DNA from: Apteryx mantelli
Lineage: Eukaryota; Chordata; Aves; Apterygiformes; Apterygidae
Assembly (NCBI RefSeq): GCF_036417845.1
Contig: NC_089985.1
Location: 26,618,583-26,682,582 of the forward strand
DNA: 64,000 nt
Direction of reading: 5' to 3'
The notes under the pieces are model-generated. The model was given only the letters and a program-made list of their open reading frames with translations, ran no database searches and was not told where the DNA came from. Made by a program: the position numbers and the translations under genes. Positions 37,261 through 51,750 of the stretch are shown here, piece after piece; positions within the stretch are counted from its first letter, which is position 1; the number at the start of each line of letters is the position of its first letter.

Positions 37261-39356
37261 TTTTTTTTTTCCTTTTTTAAAAGACCCATGTTCTAATGTC
37301 CTTCTGATGGTGAAAAGAAAATAGCTTGAGAGAGAGGAAAAGTAAGGAATTTCAGCATACAAGATCACTGGAGGCTGGGTTCCCCACCAACTTCTACCAA
37401 TAAGACCTTATAAAGTCTGAGGTCATTGGGAGTATTCCCAAGGACAAAAGACTGCTCAAGAGATGGGGCTGGAAAGCTGAGTAGCAGTCATCTTACCAAA
37501 TGGAGAATAGTCATCAGAGATATATGGAAAGGGAGATGGAGGTTGCGTCATATTAGCACCATGCAAATCCATGAAAATATGTCAGTAAGCAAAGACAAGA
37601 CTTGAACAAAGCCCTAAACTACACTGTGAAAACTTTTAAGTAATTTTCATAGCTGCAATTAGCTTCACAATTAGTGGGCTGCAAAACGGGTTGATATCTT
37701 ACTTTATGGAACACTGGAGAAGATGGTGTGTGTATTTGACTGTTACTAAAAATACATTGAATTTGTACAAAGCATCAAGCTTTGAACAGAATACAGAGCA
37801 CTTTACCCAAGAGGGAGTTCTGCAATAAAGTACTTGACTAAGCAATTGAGGAAAAATTAAAAGATATATTCATTTTTTTGGAAGTCTGACTTGATCTAGT
37901 TAACTGGAAAGAACTGGAAACACATTAATTAGTACCAATCAAAATATGGTTATAAGGATTTGTAGATTCATTGACATTAGATAAACAGTTTGGCCCTCAA
38001 TGGAGGGGAAAAACTAAAGGAATAATTGGGACTGATCCAGAAAGAAAAGGCTGGTTGTATGTAAAATAAAGTCATTCCTAAAGTATCTTTTTCTTTCCAG
38101 CGTTACTCTGTCTAGATTTAGCTACCAATTCCATGTCCCCACAGGAAACTGTGTCACAGTTGGTTGCATTTAAATGGTGGGAAATTATAGGAGGAAACTC
38201 AAAATCCTTGAATTCACCACTTTGTCAATTTTGGAAGATTTACCTGTCCAGTTATAGCCCCTCTAGATGCCTTAATTCGTGTTTATTTCAAGTAGAGCAA
38301 AATTTTCATGTTGAACAACTTGGATGGGATTCATCTCATCAACACTCAGACATCTACAATCCAGTTACCTACAGCTGTCTGCACTGACAGTATAGAGGCT
38401 GATGGTGAAGGCAGCTCAGATATAACCTGCTACACTGTACACTGCTACTTCATTTATTTAGGTGACTCTACCATTATATTTGAGGAATAAATGTACTTGC
38501 AGTGTCATCTGTCATTGAGGAAAACTGCAACAATTTGTGGTAGAGCTGTCAAATTTTCACCATCTTATTTCTTTGTACTTATGGTGAAAGTATGCACACT
38601 GGTGGTTTGATTTTCTATTTCACTTCAGCATGCGACCAAAGAGAAGCATTCTCTGTGGTTTAGAAAGAACTTCTACTAAGGGAGGAAGTAAAAGGAAATA
38701 TCTTTTTATGTATATTGTAGCTTTTTGCAAGAATCATTGTCTGCTCCTAGCTTCATTCTACATGTATGATTCTTGAAGGATGGCACTACAGCTTTTTATG
38801 TGAATGTGTCCCTCCAGAGCTAACTAGAATCTGGCTCTCCACAATACTTTGGGTTTGTAGAACAGATGTGAGAGTACTGGTGCAGCTGGTAGCGAGACTG
38901 GTCTGTTCTGGTACTGATTGCTCTGCAGAGTTTGTGATATGAAAATTGAATGCTCTGAATGAAGTTAGTGAAAACTTGATACCACAGAGAAATGCAACTA
39001 TTCCCCTAGTGTCTGTGATACTGCACAGCAAAAACAGCTCAAGAGGTTCTTACTTGGAAGGTCCTGTGTGCAAGTTATAATTCACTGCATGTTAATATAT
39101 ACATACGCTGCTTATATTAGCAGTCCCAGTATTTGGAAAACTTACCAATTCTTCTGTTGATAATTTTAGAACTCTATCGTTATGGAGGTATAGCATATGC
39201 AGTGGGCCTGACTGCTGTAGAACTGACACAAGAGAAGGGAGTGCAGTTGATTTTTCTATGATTTCCTTCAGTGTTTAACTACAGAAAGAGTTATTCCAGG
39301 AAATGAAGTAAATTTCCCTTTCCATCACTTTGCTAAGTTCACTTCACATTTGAGTT

Positions 39357-39376
39357 AAAAAAAAAAAAAAAAAAAT
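39357..39376. repeat. Poly-A run (20)
   Basis: Twenty A residues followed by TTGTAC. No retrotransposed gene body is recognisable directly to its left. Confidence 0.85.
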
Positions 39377-39826
39377 TGTACTCCACGGTTGCATTCCTTG
39401 CCTCACCGAAGCCAAACAGGTTTGATTAAAAAAAACCTAATCTCATCAGCCCACAGCAGGAAGAGAATCATAATCCATTTTTTTTATGTCAGTGTATGAA
39501 CTCTATCTTCCCTATTCATTTTACTTACCTTAGTTTTCTGCTACAATTTTATGTTATTGTGATCTTGATCTCTTAATTGTACATTTGAAGAAATCGTTGC
39601 TCTGGTTATAATACCTCATCTCTTTGGTATAACTCCTTCCCAATCACTGAGTCATTTTCTCTTTTTAGATTTCATTTCACTTTAGCTTATTGTTATGACT
39701 AAATCCCACTGACTTTCTTCCCACGGTTCTTGTCACACTCTAAGTAAAGTGGAAAAATGTTGCTTTCTTTTTTTTTTATTGCATATATCATGTATTTCCC
39801 TTTTCACTCAAAACACAAAGATAGAC

Positions 39827-39911
39827 TATCTAGAAAGGGTTAAGAAAGAGATGTAAAAATTGCTAATAGAATATCTAGAAAGGGGTAAGAAAGAGATGTA
39901 AAAAATGCTAA
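39827..39911. repeat. 45-bp-period tandem duplication
   Basis: A 40-base segment starting TATCTAGAAAGGG at 39827-39866 recurs at 39872-39911 with two mismatches. The five bases between copies make the period 45. It is a recent local duplication in TTLL7 intron 1. Confidence 0.9.
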
Positions 39912-42900
39912 GGATGGATTAAATGGGAAGGAGCTGCTGTTGCAGCAAGTCTTTCCCTGATGTATAAGCACTACTTAAAACTGTATCATCTGTCAATCAT
40001 TGATAGAAAAATTTATTTTCAGAAGTAACTCTTCAGATAGTTTCAGCAGTGCAACATTTACAGGTGAGTGATTTCATTTAGCTACTTCTACAACAGAATT
40101 ATTTTAAACCCTTTTTCATATCAGTGGCTGGTCCTGGTATGAATGTTTACTTTGCAGTGCATAAACTTGTCAGTCAAATCCATGGTAAATAAATTTTGCA
40201 CTCTTATCAGTAATTTGTATGAGGAAATTGGTAGATCATAGTGCTGCATGCATCTGCCAAAGCTTTTTTCACTATTGCTCTCTATTGCAGACTGTTAAGT
40301 GAAATACATTAACTTTCATTTGACTTAATTTGTGTACACCACATACATTTTGGAGTGAGTTCTTTTTCCAGTATTCTTGCTCCCTTTTTCTCATTTTTAT
40401 GCTCTTCCTCATATGTCCTTGAGCGCATAGTTTATCTTTCTGTATGATAAAACAAAACTGGATTCAGGAACATCTATATGAATGCAGTCAAACTTGATGC
40501 ATTAGCTGGTCAAAGGATGCTTCTGGACAGCAGCATAAAGCATTTCATTGAGCTGAGTAGCTATATATTGCTTGCACAGTAATCCCTGTTTCTGAACCAA
40601 GAGTGAATCCTATATGAGCTATGAAATATGAGGCACTGTCTCTAGATCATCAAGCAGTTCTAAAAGTGATGCTTGAAGCTTATAGTCTTTGTCAAGAAGG
40701 GGAGAGATATTCAGATGCAACTCAGTTATTTTTAGCTGTAATCTCTACTGTGCCAAAGATTTGATTTAAATGGAGTATAGTTGTGTCCTGGATGAAACAT
40801 GGATTGGCCTTGTCAAGAAATCAGTGTGTGTTTTTATTTATGTTTCTGAATTGTGTCACCACCAGGGCTGTTCTGGAACTGAAACTCTTATTTAAAGCAC
40901 ACAAAAGTCAGTAGAAATGTCTACATTTACTTCAGTGGGCTTTGGAGGAGATCCTATGACAGGACTTGATGTCATTTACACTGCAAACTTGAGACAATTT
41001 CTGTACTTTGTGTATGTATCCATTCCTTCTAAAAGATGGAACTGTGGAAATTTTGAGGAGGAAAGCTCTTTTTTCCTTCCAGCAATCAAATGAGCATAAA
41101 AACTTGGGAAGGAGTTTCATATTTGTGAAATAGTAGTCAGAGTCCTGGGCCAATATCAAACTGTGAATCCCAGTTTCTTCTCCATTGTTTTTGTCTGGAT
41201 TGTCACAGGTCTTCTCCTTCCCTCTCATTTGTATTAATACTTTGTATTAAGCATTTACTGAAAGACTTATTCTTCTGGTTAATAGGTGTGTTGTAACTGT
41301 TCCATACCTGTGTATTTAGAAGAGCATTTGTCTGGGTTTGGTGCATTTCTAGCTAAACGTTCTTTTTCCCTATCTCTGGTCATCAGGTAAATAAAATAAA
41401 GCATTTGCTTACTGGCAGCAAAACATTATTCTGTAAAATGAAGGGCATGATATGTCTGAGAGTGAGAAATGCAAAAGGATGAACACTGTAATTTTCAACC
41501 TCAGATAATATGATGAATAAAAAAGTGTGTGGACCAGTTCTCAGCAATGTTTTGTTTTATGAGATTTTTCTTATAATAAGAAATGAATGTAATTGTCTCT
41601 TTTTAAATATTTAAAAATGAGTAACTTTGCAGCCAGCATGTATTTGCCTGGTTAAGTTTATGCCCTTCAGTTTCATTAAGAATGTCCCTTAAAAGATTAC
41701 CTTAAGAATGTACCTTAAGATTAAAGTAAAGAAAAATCAATTTGAATCATCTTTAATTAAATACCCCACTGCTGTAGCCTCTGGCCGAGGTTTTATTTCA
41801 GTGCATTTCTCAAGTGTGGCTCTAAATGAACCCACAAAGACTTTTTCCTATTTAAAAACAAGCAAATACTCCAGAGCCAATTACTTTTAAGTGTTTCTTT
41901 TGGGGAGCTGACCATGAGATGGATGAGGACAGAGCTAGCTCTGATATTGTTCCAAACATGCAACTGTGCTACTGCTGTGATTAAAGTCTTGAAGGGAAAT
42001 AGGCACGCTTAGGTCGGTTATCTCCTCAGATTTTTTCGTTATTTTAAACTACAGTAAGACCTCCAATGTCACTGTCAGTATGCTCTCTCTGGCTCAGAGG
42101 CAGCATATGATTAGTCACTAAATAGAACTGTTCAGTACTACAGGGCTGCAGCGGCAATGCCATTGTTATGATTCAGAAGGTACGTTATTCTGATCATCTG
42201 AGTTCAAACATATCCTGGAAATTTACTTTTTGGTAGAATATTCTCATGATTCTTTGTTCTTCTTAGCAAAAAGTACAACTAGTGTATGCAAAGTCTGATG
42301 TGCTTCATTTTTTCTTTCTTGCTTTGGATATTCCAAGTATTTAGTATATGGTCAATAGTTAAGGCATGGTATTTTTCTAGACTTTTTGACTACATGCTGT
42401 ATTTTTCTCTATAGGTGAGCAGTATATGCACAAAATATTCCTATAACAGGATACTGGAATCACATCTCATTACTATCTCATTAGGATAGTGACTCTATTT
42501 AGATCCCCTACAACGGATAAAAATAGCATGACCCGGGGACTGGAAGCAATTCAGCCTTTAAAAGGAATTTTTATAAATTGGGTCAATTCCAGCTAGAGAG
42601 ACTTCTGTGGAGTCACATTCTTTTGAAACTGCTGATTTTCTCCTGTTTTTTATTTGCAGAAATATTTTCAAAATTGGTGGTCTCGTTAAGCCACAAATAC
42701 TAAACTCTGGGGAGGAAAACTTGCTTTTGCTGGGATGTCCTGTTGGAGTTTCTGTCCAGCTTTATCAGCTATAGTAGCACTGACTGGTTGCAGTGGTCTT
42801 AGTGATAGGGTAGGCCAAGTGAAAGAATTTTTAACTATCATTTATTCTTTATAGAACAGAATTATTTAGCATAGTGATTAAAATATTGGAGGCCAGTTAG

Positions 42901-43254
42901 CAACCCTATAAAAATGTGCAGATATTACTAGTGGAGCTGAGCAAGTTATAGTAATAAAAGAAAATGTTGGTGTAATATGATAAACAATTCAGTGATTGTG
43001 TCAGAGCACCTTTTTTGGTACTTCCACTGTCAAGAGAACTTTGACTGGCTGTTTCTCATGAATGCACCTGGTAGCTTATCCAGGTCCTGAGTTTTGCTTA
43101 GCACTTTCAAATCAGGTGCTGGAACTGCAGGCTAGTATCAGTCAGTATAGATTTCAGGCTCCTGTGCCATCCTTTTGGCTAAACTAGAACACATTCTACT
43201 GCAACAGCGTGTGAATTTGGGTGATGTAATTCCCAGTCAGAGTCTTTGTGAGCT

Positions 43255-43290
43255 GTGTTTGATGGTTGCAAGCAGTGTTTGATGGTTGCA
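43255..43290. repeat. 20-bp-period tandem duplication
   Basis: GTGTTTGATGGTTGCA occurs at 43255-43270 and again, identical, at 43275-43290. Confidence 0.85.
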
Positions 43291-44431
43291 GTCTGTATTC
43301 AGAAATGCTGAAGTAGATCTATCAAGTGTAGGCCTGTAAAATACCAGATGTAATGGAGAGATAATGGGGCTGGGGTGCAGTTCTTACAATACGCAAATGT
43401 CTGTAGAAGTGGCATTAACCATATTCGTATTCCTGTATTGTGGAATGTTAGGCCATTTTCACGTGGAGCCAATGCCACCAAGGTGAAGCAAGGGAGGGAG
43501 AATTACATGCTTGAAGGGGAGCCTAACAACATTCTTTATTCATGATCCTTAATAAATCTTCTCGCGGGGTGCAATTTATAATATAAGGAGTCATTGCAAT
43601 TACAGCAGCATCATTAAAGGATTTAGTGGGGGTTTTTTTTGTTATGCTATGTAAAGACAAATATTCTGATACATGTAAAAAGTTAAAATGTCCTATCTTG
43701 TAGATGCCTATGTAATGCTCTTGCTAGAGAAATAAATCTTTTGAGAAGGATAGAAACAGCAAGAAATAGTTTAATTTCAGTGGTGATTAGTGTGTGATGG
43801 ACACAATTTAAAGCACCCAGTAATACATGTTGGTGTATTTTGGCATGCTGTAATGAAGAGCAGGTATGGTGCACTGCAAAACCAAAAGCTGAACAGAGAT
43901 GTTCACATGAGTGCCACAGCTCTATTCTCCTCCTAACTCTCTCCCCTTTACCCTTTCCTCCATCAAAAGCACATTTTCAATGCCTGATGTTACTGTTATT
44001 CATAATTATTTTTGCACATTATTATTACAGAGCTCTTTGTTTCTTTCATTAGTGGTCATGGCTCTCTCACCACAAAGAGCATTAGCGCTTTAGTGGTTGA
44101 CAGTCCAATAGTCAACAGTTTCCTACACTTATGTTCCCCAACAAAAATCAAAGAGGGTCCTTCAGCTGTCCCTTTTAAAGGGAACGTTTCATGTAGGAGG
44201 GTAGGGGTGGTAGGCAGCATGCCAGTCAGCTGTCCCTTGCAGACCAGGTGTGGCCAATGCTCTCTAGTTTAGGGTATGAATCACTGAAAATGCCTAGAGC
44301 ACTCTAACGCTGTTGTAAACGGAGGTAGAAGGATTGGTGGTATTACCAAGGTAGGTAGTTACAATAGATAGAGATGTTTTTCCATTCAGCAGTGTTCAGT
44401 GGAACTTATTGTGACCATGGGCTAAGGAACA

Positions 44432-44483
44432 CTATTTTAGAGTTAGTAAAATGCTCTTTCTATTTTAGAGTTAGTAAAATGCT
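44432..44483. repeat. 28-bp-period direct repeat
   Basis: A 24-base segment starting CTATTTTAGAGTTAG occurs at 44432-44455 and is repeated exactly at 44460-44483. Perfect identity suggests a young slippage or duplication event. Confidence 0.9.
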
Positions 44484-47400
44484 AACCTGCTAACAGTTTT
44501 ATAGTGTTACCAACACTTACTGAAGTGATGAGCAGTAGTATGACAACTGTGCATTGTCCATGCTTTGTGCTGACAGAGAGTACAAGCAAGTGATTGTGAA
44601 AGGTGTTGTTTTTTTAGTAGCAAATGATGCAGAGCTATATTTTCTAAAATTCAGATTTTACTCTATAAAAACGTGGTTGCTCTTTGGTATGTTTGAGCTA
44701 TTTTGCCAATATTTTTCCTTGCTATTATGAATGCTAAATGAAGTTGGTGTTTATCAAGTTCCCTGCATTTTCCTTATAAATTATTGATTTGTTATCATCA
44801 TACAGGTTCATTTCACTTGCCTTATCAATTAACGTATTTCCTATGTTTTACTGAACAAGAAATAGGTACAAACATTGATCTTTTTATTGTAGTCTTCTAG
44901 TTCTATCTTGATCTTTTTTTTTAAATTGGCTCTCTACTTTCAATGTTCAGAACATAAATATGTAACTCTATACTACTCATTTTGCTAACAATCTGAAATA
45001 TGTTATCACTTTCATCAAGGCTTTTGGAAGGGTGAGAACAACTAACAGATAGTCACATTGTGTACTCTGCTATGAGACACACTCTGGAGGTCTTGGAGGT
45101 CTTTTTTTAAAAGAAAAACAATCTTCAACTTCGAAAGCTTTGAAATTAATTTAAATTTGGCCAAAAATTGGAAGGTCCCTTTTGGAAAATGAGTGAATGA
45201 GATAGCAAAAAGAAGCGATATTCCTTCACCGCAGCACTGAAAAGATGAAACAAAATGCTTTTGTGCCCAAGTTTGATCTCTAAATTGTGAGTAAGAAACA
45301 AGTATTTCATGTGAAACTCTACCTTGTGAGATTTCAGCCCTTTCACAGCTTCTAATAAATTTCCCATTTTTCTGGTCAGGGATCTATACTTAGTGCCACA
45401 AAATATCTATGAAATGTTAAACAGTATAGAAACCTAACGCAAAACTATTAAGTGCAAAGTTGGGCAATATGAAAGGAAAGTCTTTCATGAAACTGACCCT
45501 GTAAAAGTCCAGGCGTTCTGCGTAGACATGTCTAACTGATGTAATAACCAAATGTAGTAACATGTATAACTGAATGATGTAACTGGCAATAGAAAGTAAC
45601 CTTCTTGTCTAACTAGAGTCCAGCCACTTCCTTAAGGTAACACAGCTTTATTTCTCTAGCAAAAGATAGAGTTTTATAACTATGGCACAAACTCTGTTTT
45701 GTATAACGTTTTGAAAGTGGGCTGGAAGGGTCAGAATAGTTTATGCTTTCAGTATGACTAAATAGGTGCTGTAATATTATATTTGTTATACAAGCTATGC
45801 TGCAAAAAACCTGACTGATTTTAGAGCCCCTGCTGAATCTGATCTCAAAAGTGAAATTGCAGTTGTAAGGTTATACTCACATTAATGTAACAGTAACACG
45901 TAGATTCAGAGGTAGAGTGCTGTCACCATAGCTATAATGTTTGGTAGTTTAGACAAATTTTGTCTACTTTAAAAAGGCTGACCACTTTGATAAAATATTT
46001 GAGAGGTGTCAGATTGAGAAAATTGTCTTATAGAACTGCATGTGATTCAAAAGAGTTATGTTACATCATACCGTTTTTATTCTTGTATAGCTTATAGCTC
46101 TCTCTTTAGCAACTCAAACATCTGAAAACTCTGTACATTAACTTTATCCGAAAGAGCTGCTGAATAAACATCTCATTTCATTTGTTGAGAACAAATACTG
46201 CTGAAGTTAATAGATACATTTCCTTTGACTTCAGAATGTTTTGAACCAAGCCCTAATGTTTATTAATTTTAAGCCAGTTGACAGATAACCTTTTAAAAAC
46301 AAATTTATCATTTTGATGACACATTGAGCCTCAAAATGAGGATTGCTTTTTGCATGCAGAATTCTATGTAGGAGTGAGAATTTGCCACTGAATTGTTCTT
46401 GTGGCATGTTAAAACCAAACTGCTCAGCTATGCTTGGATATTGTAGAAACCTTTAAGTTCAGCTTACATTTAATCCAGATGCTTATTGAAAATCATGGAA
46501 GGATATGATGCTTTTAATTCTGTAGTTTAATAGCTGCAAATTGTTGCCATGCTATTTGAGGATAGTAGTGAAGATTTTTCTGTTATCATTTCTGTTAATG
46601 TCACAATCTCATTTCAAGTCTGCATTTTATAGCTCAATTCCAGTTCAAGAGTAGATCATAGTTTTGTGTAATTGGGCAAGATCTCACATGGCAGCTTTAA
46701 AGATAAGTTAGATTTTTTCTTATTTTGGGGAATTTTTCTTCATCTCAAGAATTAAATATGCAAAGGAAGGACTTTGTACATATTTCAGATGTATCACTAT
46801 TATTTATTACTTTGAGAAGTTCTGATCAGTGCTTGTAACTTCCTCGCTGGATGAAAATATGGCATCTCTGTAATAAATAGCAAACCCCTCACTACTGGAG
46901 TGGATTCAGAATCTTGCCCCCTAAGATCTAAAGGGAGCAAAAAGCTTAGTTGTTTGGGTCAGACTGTAAGAAACAGAACTCAGATGTTTGCTGGGTCTGC
47001 TCTGAAGACTACCTTCACTTTGTTGCTTTTCATGTTTCTGTGAAATTTTGGTTGTTTTAGTTTTCCAAATAATTGGGGACTGGGGAGTGCAGCACTGTGC
47101 TGTTGTCCTTCCACCCTTGTGGTTGCATGCCAATTTATGTAACTGTATCTAAAGTCTGTCTCCATTTCAGAGTGAAGGCTCCTTATGTCAGGAGCTGTGT
47201 GGATTTCTTCCTAGCTACTGAGCATTTACAAACACTTTGGCAGCACTGAGTAAATGATGTTAATGGACTCGGATGAAAGCAATCTGCTAGCTCTAATATC
47301 TATACTAAAGTATTCCACCGTTGGTGAGTGATTGTCTGTATGCAAAGAATCCAGGTAATTCAAATAAAACTGTCAATCCAATTTCACCTAAGTAAATATG

Positions 47401-48178
47401 GAAATAGGATAAAATAGGAAGGAACTTAAGAAAAGTTAATTGTCTTTCAGAGTCGTTGCCATATGTGCCATGACTTAAGCTCTGAAGTCAAGTTTTCAAT
47501 TAATATATGTAAAGTTAAGCACATACATAGCCTATGTAGTTTTTCAAACTGTACTATATTGTCAAATGATAGCTAGAAAGAAGTTCACATTAAAAAAACC
47601 ACCTTGGTTGATAGAGTATTATCTCTGCTTTGGACCTCGGAGTGTTTTGGTAGTAGATGATTTTACCATTATTAATTTTCTAAATCTATTTTAAATATAC
47701 ATATACAAACTAGTTTCTTTTTGTTAGGGTGCACAGTAGTGGTTTCATAGTTAATGGTATGATTCATGTTTTGTTGAAGAATCTCATTGACCTGAGTGTT
47801 CTTTGGAATATATTCACAAGTTGCATTGTTTTATTTTAAGTTTTAATTTGACTCCCCCCTCTCTATTTTGATGCGAGTAATTCAACCTTTTTCTGGGATG
47901 CTTACTCTTTTTGTAGTGGGGGAAGGGCTTGACAGCACGCATGTTTGTATTTAGAGACAAAAATAATCATTTCAGTTCCACACTTCATCAGGACTTAATA
48001 GTGAAGGGTCATGAAAGGCAGAGGTCACTTGGGAGCAATATAGTACAAATAACTTAGGAAAGAAATGGAAGGGTGATTTGTATAAAAACACTTTTGTATA
48101 ATTTAGGCCAGAAATTTTTTTTCAGGCAGTTTTAGAACTTTTTATGATGCACTTTATTTGTGTAACAGCAAAAAATAC

Positions 48179-48195
48179 TTTTTTTTTTTTTTTTT
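48179..48195. repeat. Poly-T run (17)
   Basis: Homopolymer T run with a second T-rich run about 20 bases later. No associated element is recognised. Confidence 0.8.
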
Positions 48196-51100
48196 GCTAC
48201 AATGTGTTACGATTTTTTTTTATCCATAGTTTTGTACATAGGGTATGTTTTGAAATTCGTGTCTTAGCATGCAGGCTTCTTTTCTTATGAACCTGATTAC
48301 TTATTTACTTTAGAAGACCATAGAATAATATATTAGTGGCAGCAAAACAGGGAGAGTGCTGTGAAAATGTAAATTAGTTCTACAGATTCCAGTATTCTTG
48401 TTGACAGACAGTTTGCATACTTTCATGCTCCCCCAAATACCATAACTCTTCCTTTATGAACAGTAAAAGAAAAGTGGAAACTGGACTGAGATCCCCTGCT
48501 TTGTTAGAGTTTTGTATTATTTTGAGCCAGAACTGATCTAGCTGCTTACTCCTCTAAGTCATTGAGTTCCTAAGTAGACTTCAGTTAAAACATAAACATT
48601 TTGGATGCAACATTTTCCTTGGTTTTAACTGGAGAAATGACTATTTTTTCCTTTGGAAAACTATCTGAATGAAAACCTTACAGATAGATAGTATGTTTTG
48701 CAATAGCCCTTCCAGACAGTCATATTAAAATTTTTGGCAAAATTTCCCATGCTCTAATTCATTCATAAAACTAGAAAATCACCCACTAGTATGTACAGAG
48801 GTAGCCGGTTATATTAGAAAAAAATAACATTAAAGCAGAAAGTGTACCTGCATGTTTGCATAGTTATTTCTTTACCACACAGAAATGATGTTGACTAAGT
48901 GGAAGAGAGTATAGCAGAGGTGCCCAATCTTTTTTGCCTGAATGGACAGTACAGCTTATTAGATAGCCACTGGAAGGTTGATAGTAATACCAATCCTAAT
49001 TATCATCTTCACTTCAAGTGCTTCCAATACATAGTACTAGCTTGTCTAAGGGAAATAAAAATTAAACCTGAATAAGCATACTCTGTGTAACGCTTCTAGG
49101 CACAGTTGATGGATATTTTAACTGTTTCTTGCAGTACTGCCTTTGATTTATGTTTGGTTCTTGTTTTTTGGGGAAGTCTGGATATGAGGTAATATATATT
49201 TTGTATTGTTTAAAGACTGGGACAGGCGACCTGTCCTAATGGGCCACAACCTGATGCCAGTGACAATTAGCTGACAGGCAGGGTACTGCTGCAAAGGTGG
49301 GGTTAGGTCTGCTGTGACAACAAGAAATAGCAGCAGCTCTAAGCAGAACTTCTCAGAACTGGTAAGATAGTCGGCAAAGAATTGCTTCAAAATCATAAAA
49401 CTGCTTTATTTAAAAAACAATACCATTTTGAAGATCTGTTTTCTATTCTGAAGGAGTGTCTCTAGTGTTTTCCTTTTTTCCATTCCCCTTTTACCTCTGC
49501 CAGCACCATCCCCCATGTGCTCAGCTGTTCTTGCCACCATCCCCTGCCCTTCACTCAGACACCCTTGCAGCCTTCAGCACACTTTGGTACTACTTTTGCC
49601 CAGTTGCTTCTGCTGTACCTTGCTCAGTTTATTCCCTTAGATGGACTCAAGCATCTGCCTCTGTCCCTGTCTGTGTACAAGTGTTCCCTCTCCAGGAAGA
49701 CTACCCTGCCTGTACTGCCCCGGCAAAAAAGAGCTCCTGCTTCCATGGCCTTTGCACCCAGTCAGTGCTTTTTTGTCGTTGTTCTGCCTAGAAAGAGGCA
49801 TTGTGTCCAATGTAGCTCTCCTGCTGATGCGCTCTCACCTTTGCCAGGCGACTGTACAGGTAACATCTCATCTTTCATTCTCCCAGAACACTTCTACTCA
49901 AAGGGCTTATTTGTATAAAACCGTGTTAGTCTGATGAAGAGACACTAGTTTCCCCTTCACAAACATTTCTTCATTTATAGATTAACCATTTTCTTTCTGC
50001 TGTCCTTGTTTCAATATGGGTGAGCAACAAACCTGAACTAAATTGTGTGTATCATGATTTCGGGAGGGAAATGGTATACAGAAAAAATCACAATCCTTTT
50101 TTTGTCTCAGTGTGAATTCAGAGATTCCTGATAGATCTGCTAAGGTTAAGCAAGCTCTGTCACTCCCAGTTTGGAAATACAATACTTTCTTCCATGCTAT
50201 TTAAAGCCCTCCCTTAGAAACAGGTCTTCCAGGTAGGTTACTAGAGAGAGAAGCCTCTATGTTGTTGTAGCCAAACACAGGTTACAGGTTAGTCTGAGAT
50301 GATTCCTGCTGTAGAGAAGTTGAAAAGAGGAAATGCACATGGAAGCTAATGGCTGCCAGGACTTATAGAATTGCACTGTAGCGTCTCGGTGCCCTGTCTG
50401 CATGCAGCCATCTCCTTCCAGCTGTATCTCCCTCTGCAGTCCCCAGCAAGAGCCTGTCTTTAATCCTTCACGGAGATACATTCCTGTCTCCTGCAGGGGA
50501 TCCATTCTCCCAGTTAGAGAACTGCTGACCTAAACTCTAGGCTGAGAAACAGTTGCAGGTTTACTGTGAGGATTGATCCCATGAAACATCTTCATTAGTA
50601 AAATCTTCCTGTGCATTTCCATAGCTCTCTAGTCTATGCAAAAAATCCTGTTAATATATTATCTGTACTGCTGATAGTCTGCCAATCTGAAGGATCATTG
50701 ACTGATTGATAGTCATGGACCTTGGGTGTTTGCACTCCATATTTAAACCTGCATTTATACAAGTAGAATAGTTTATATATCAGAAAAATAGTAAGTCAGC
50801 AGCATAGTGTAGTTTTGAGGTGTATGATCCAGCTTGAAAATACAATTAATTGACACTAATTTCTAGCAGATATTTTTCTACAAGCTGAATGAAAGATCTG
50901 TGACCTGCTTGATTTTTATTACCATTTTGTAGCGTGTAAATCATGATGTATTAGTAAGGGCTGGCATTTCTCACAAGGAAGTATTAGTCTCCCTGACATT
51001 TTTCCAAATTGGTTAAAAGCTTTTAGCCAGCACAGCTGAAGAACAACTGCTAGGAATTTGGATATGTGCATACAAATCCTTAATTGGCCAACAGAAGTAC

Positions 51101-51704
51101 TTATGTTTAGTTCTGGAAATAATACTTGTCTTGTACTCTGGTGTTATTCTTAGCCTGAGAAACAGATAACATGCAATATTCACTGAGACATTGTGTCTGG
51201 TATTGCTTTTCCTTAATAGTGCTTTTAGGAAAGTGAATGCTTTACTTTCACATCTTTGTGTCTAATTTTATTAGTGCAGTGGGCAGTAGGACTTTCAGGC
51301 CACCTTCTCAAATGGTGACATTCAGAACGTTCAAACTTCAAAATGATCCACCACTTTTAGTTCAGTTTGCGGGATATTCTCAGGGAGTTCTGATACAGCA
51401 AAATGTTGTAAATAGGTTAAATAGGTAAGCCTGAGAGTTACTATTATTGTGTCAAATATTGTATCTGTGTATAAAAAAAATCTCCTATTCTTACTCCCTA
51501 AATAAATACACAGGGTCATGTTTCAGTGTGCATTTGTGCAACTCCATTGAGTGGATGTGAAGGGAGTTGGTTTGTCTTAGTTCAAAGCAGAATTTGTACA
51601 TTAGCTACAGTCATAAAAGAATCATAATCTGTTATTCTTATCCTTTTGCATTAATTGACTTAAAGTATGACCTTGACAGAATATGATTAAAATATACTAT
51701 AATA

Positions 51705-51750
51705 TTCCCTCCCTCTCCCCCTCCCCCCCTCCCCCCCCTCCTTCTCCCTC
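51705..51750. repeat. Pure pyrimidine (C/T) tract, 46 bases
   Basis: Forty-six consecutive C or T bases, mostly C runs of 3-8 split by single T. The complementary strand is G-rich with many G-triplets and could form a G-quadruplex, and the duplex could form a triplex (H-DNA). It lies about 1.5 kb before the TTLL7 start-codon exon. Confidence 0.85.
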
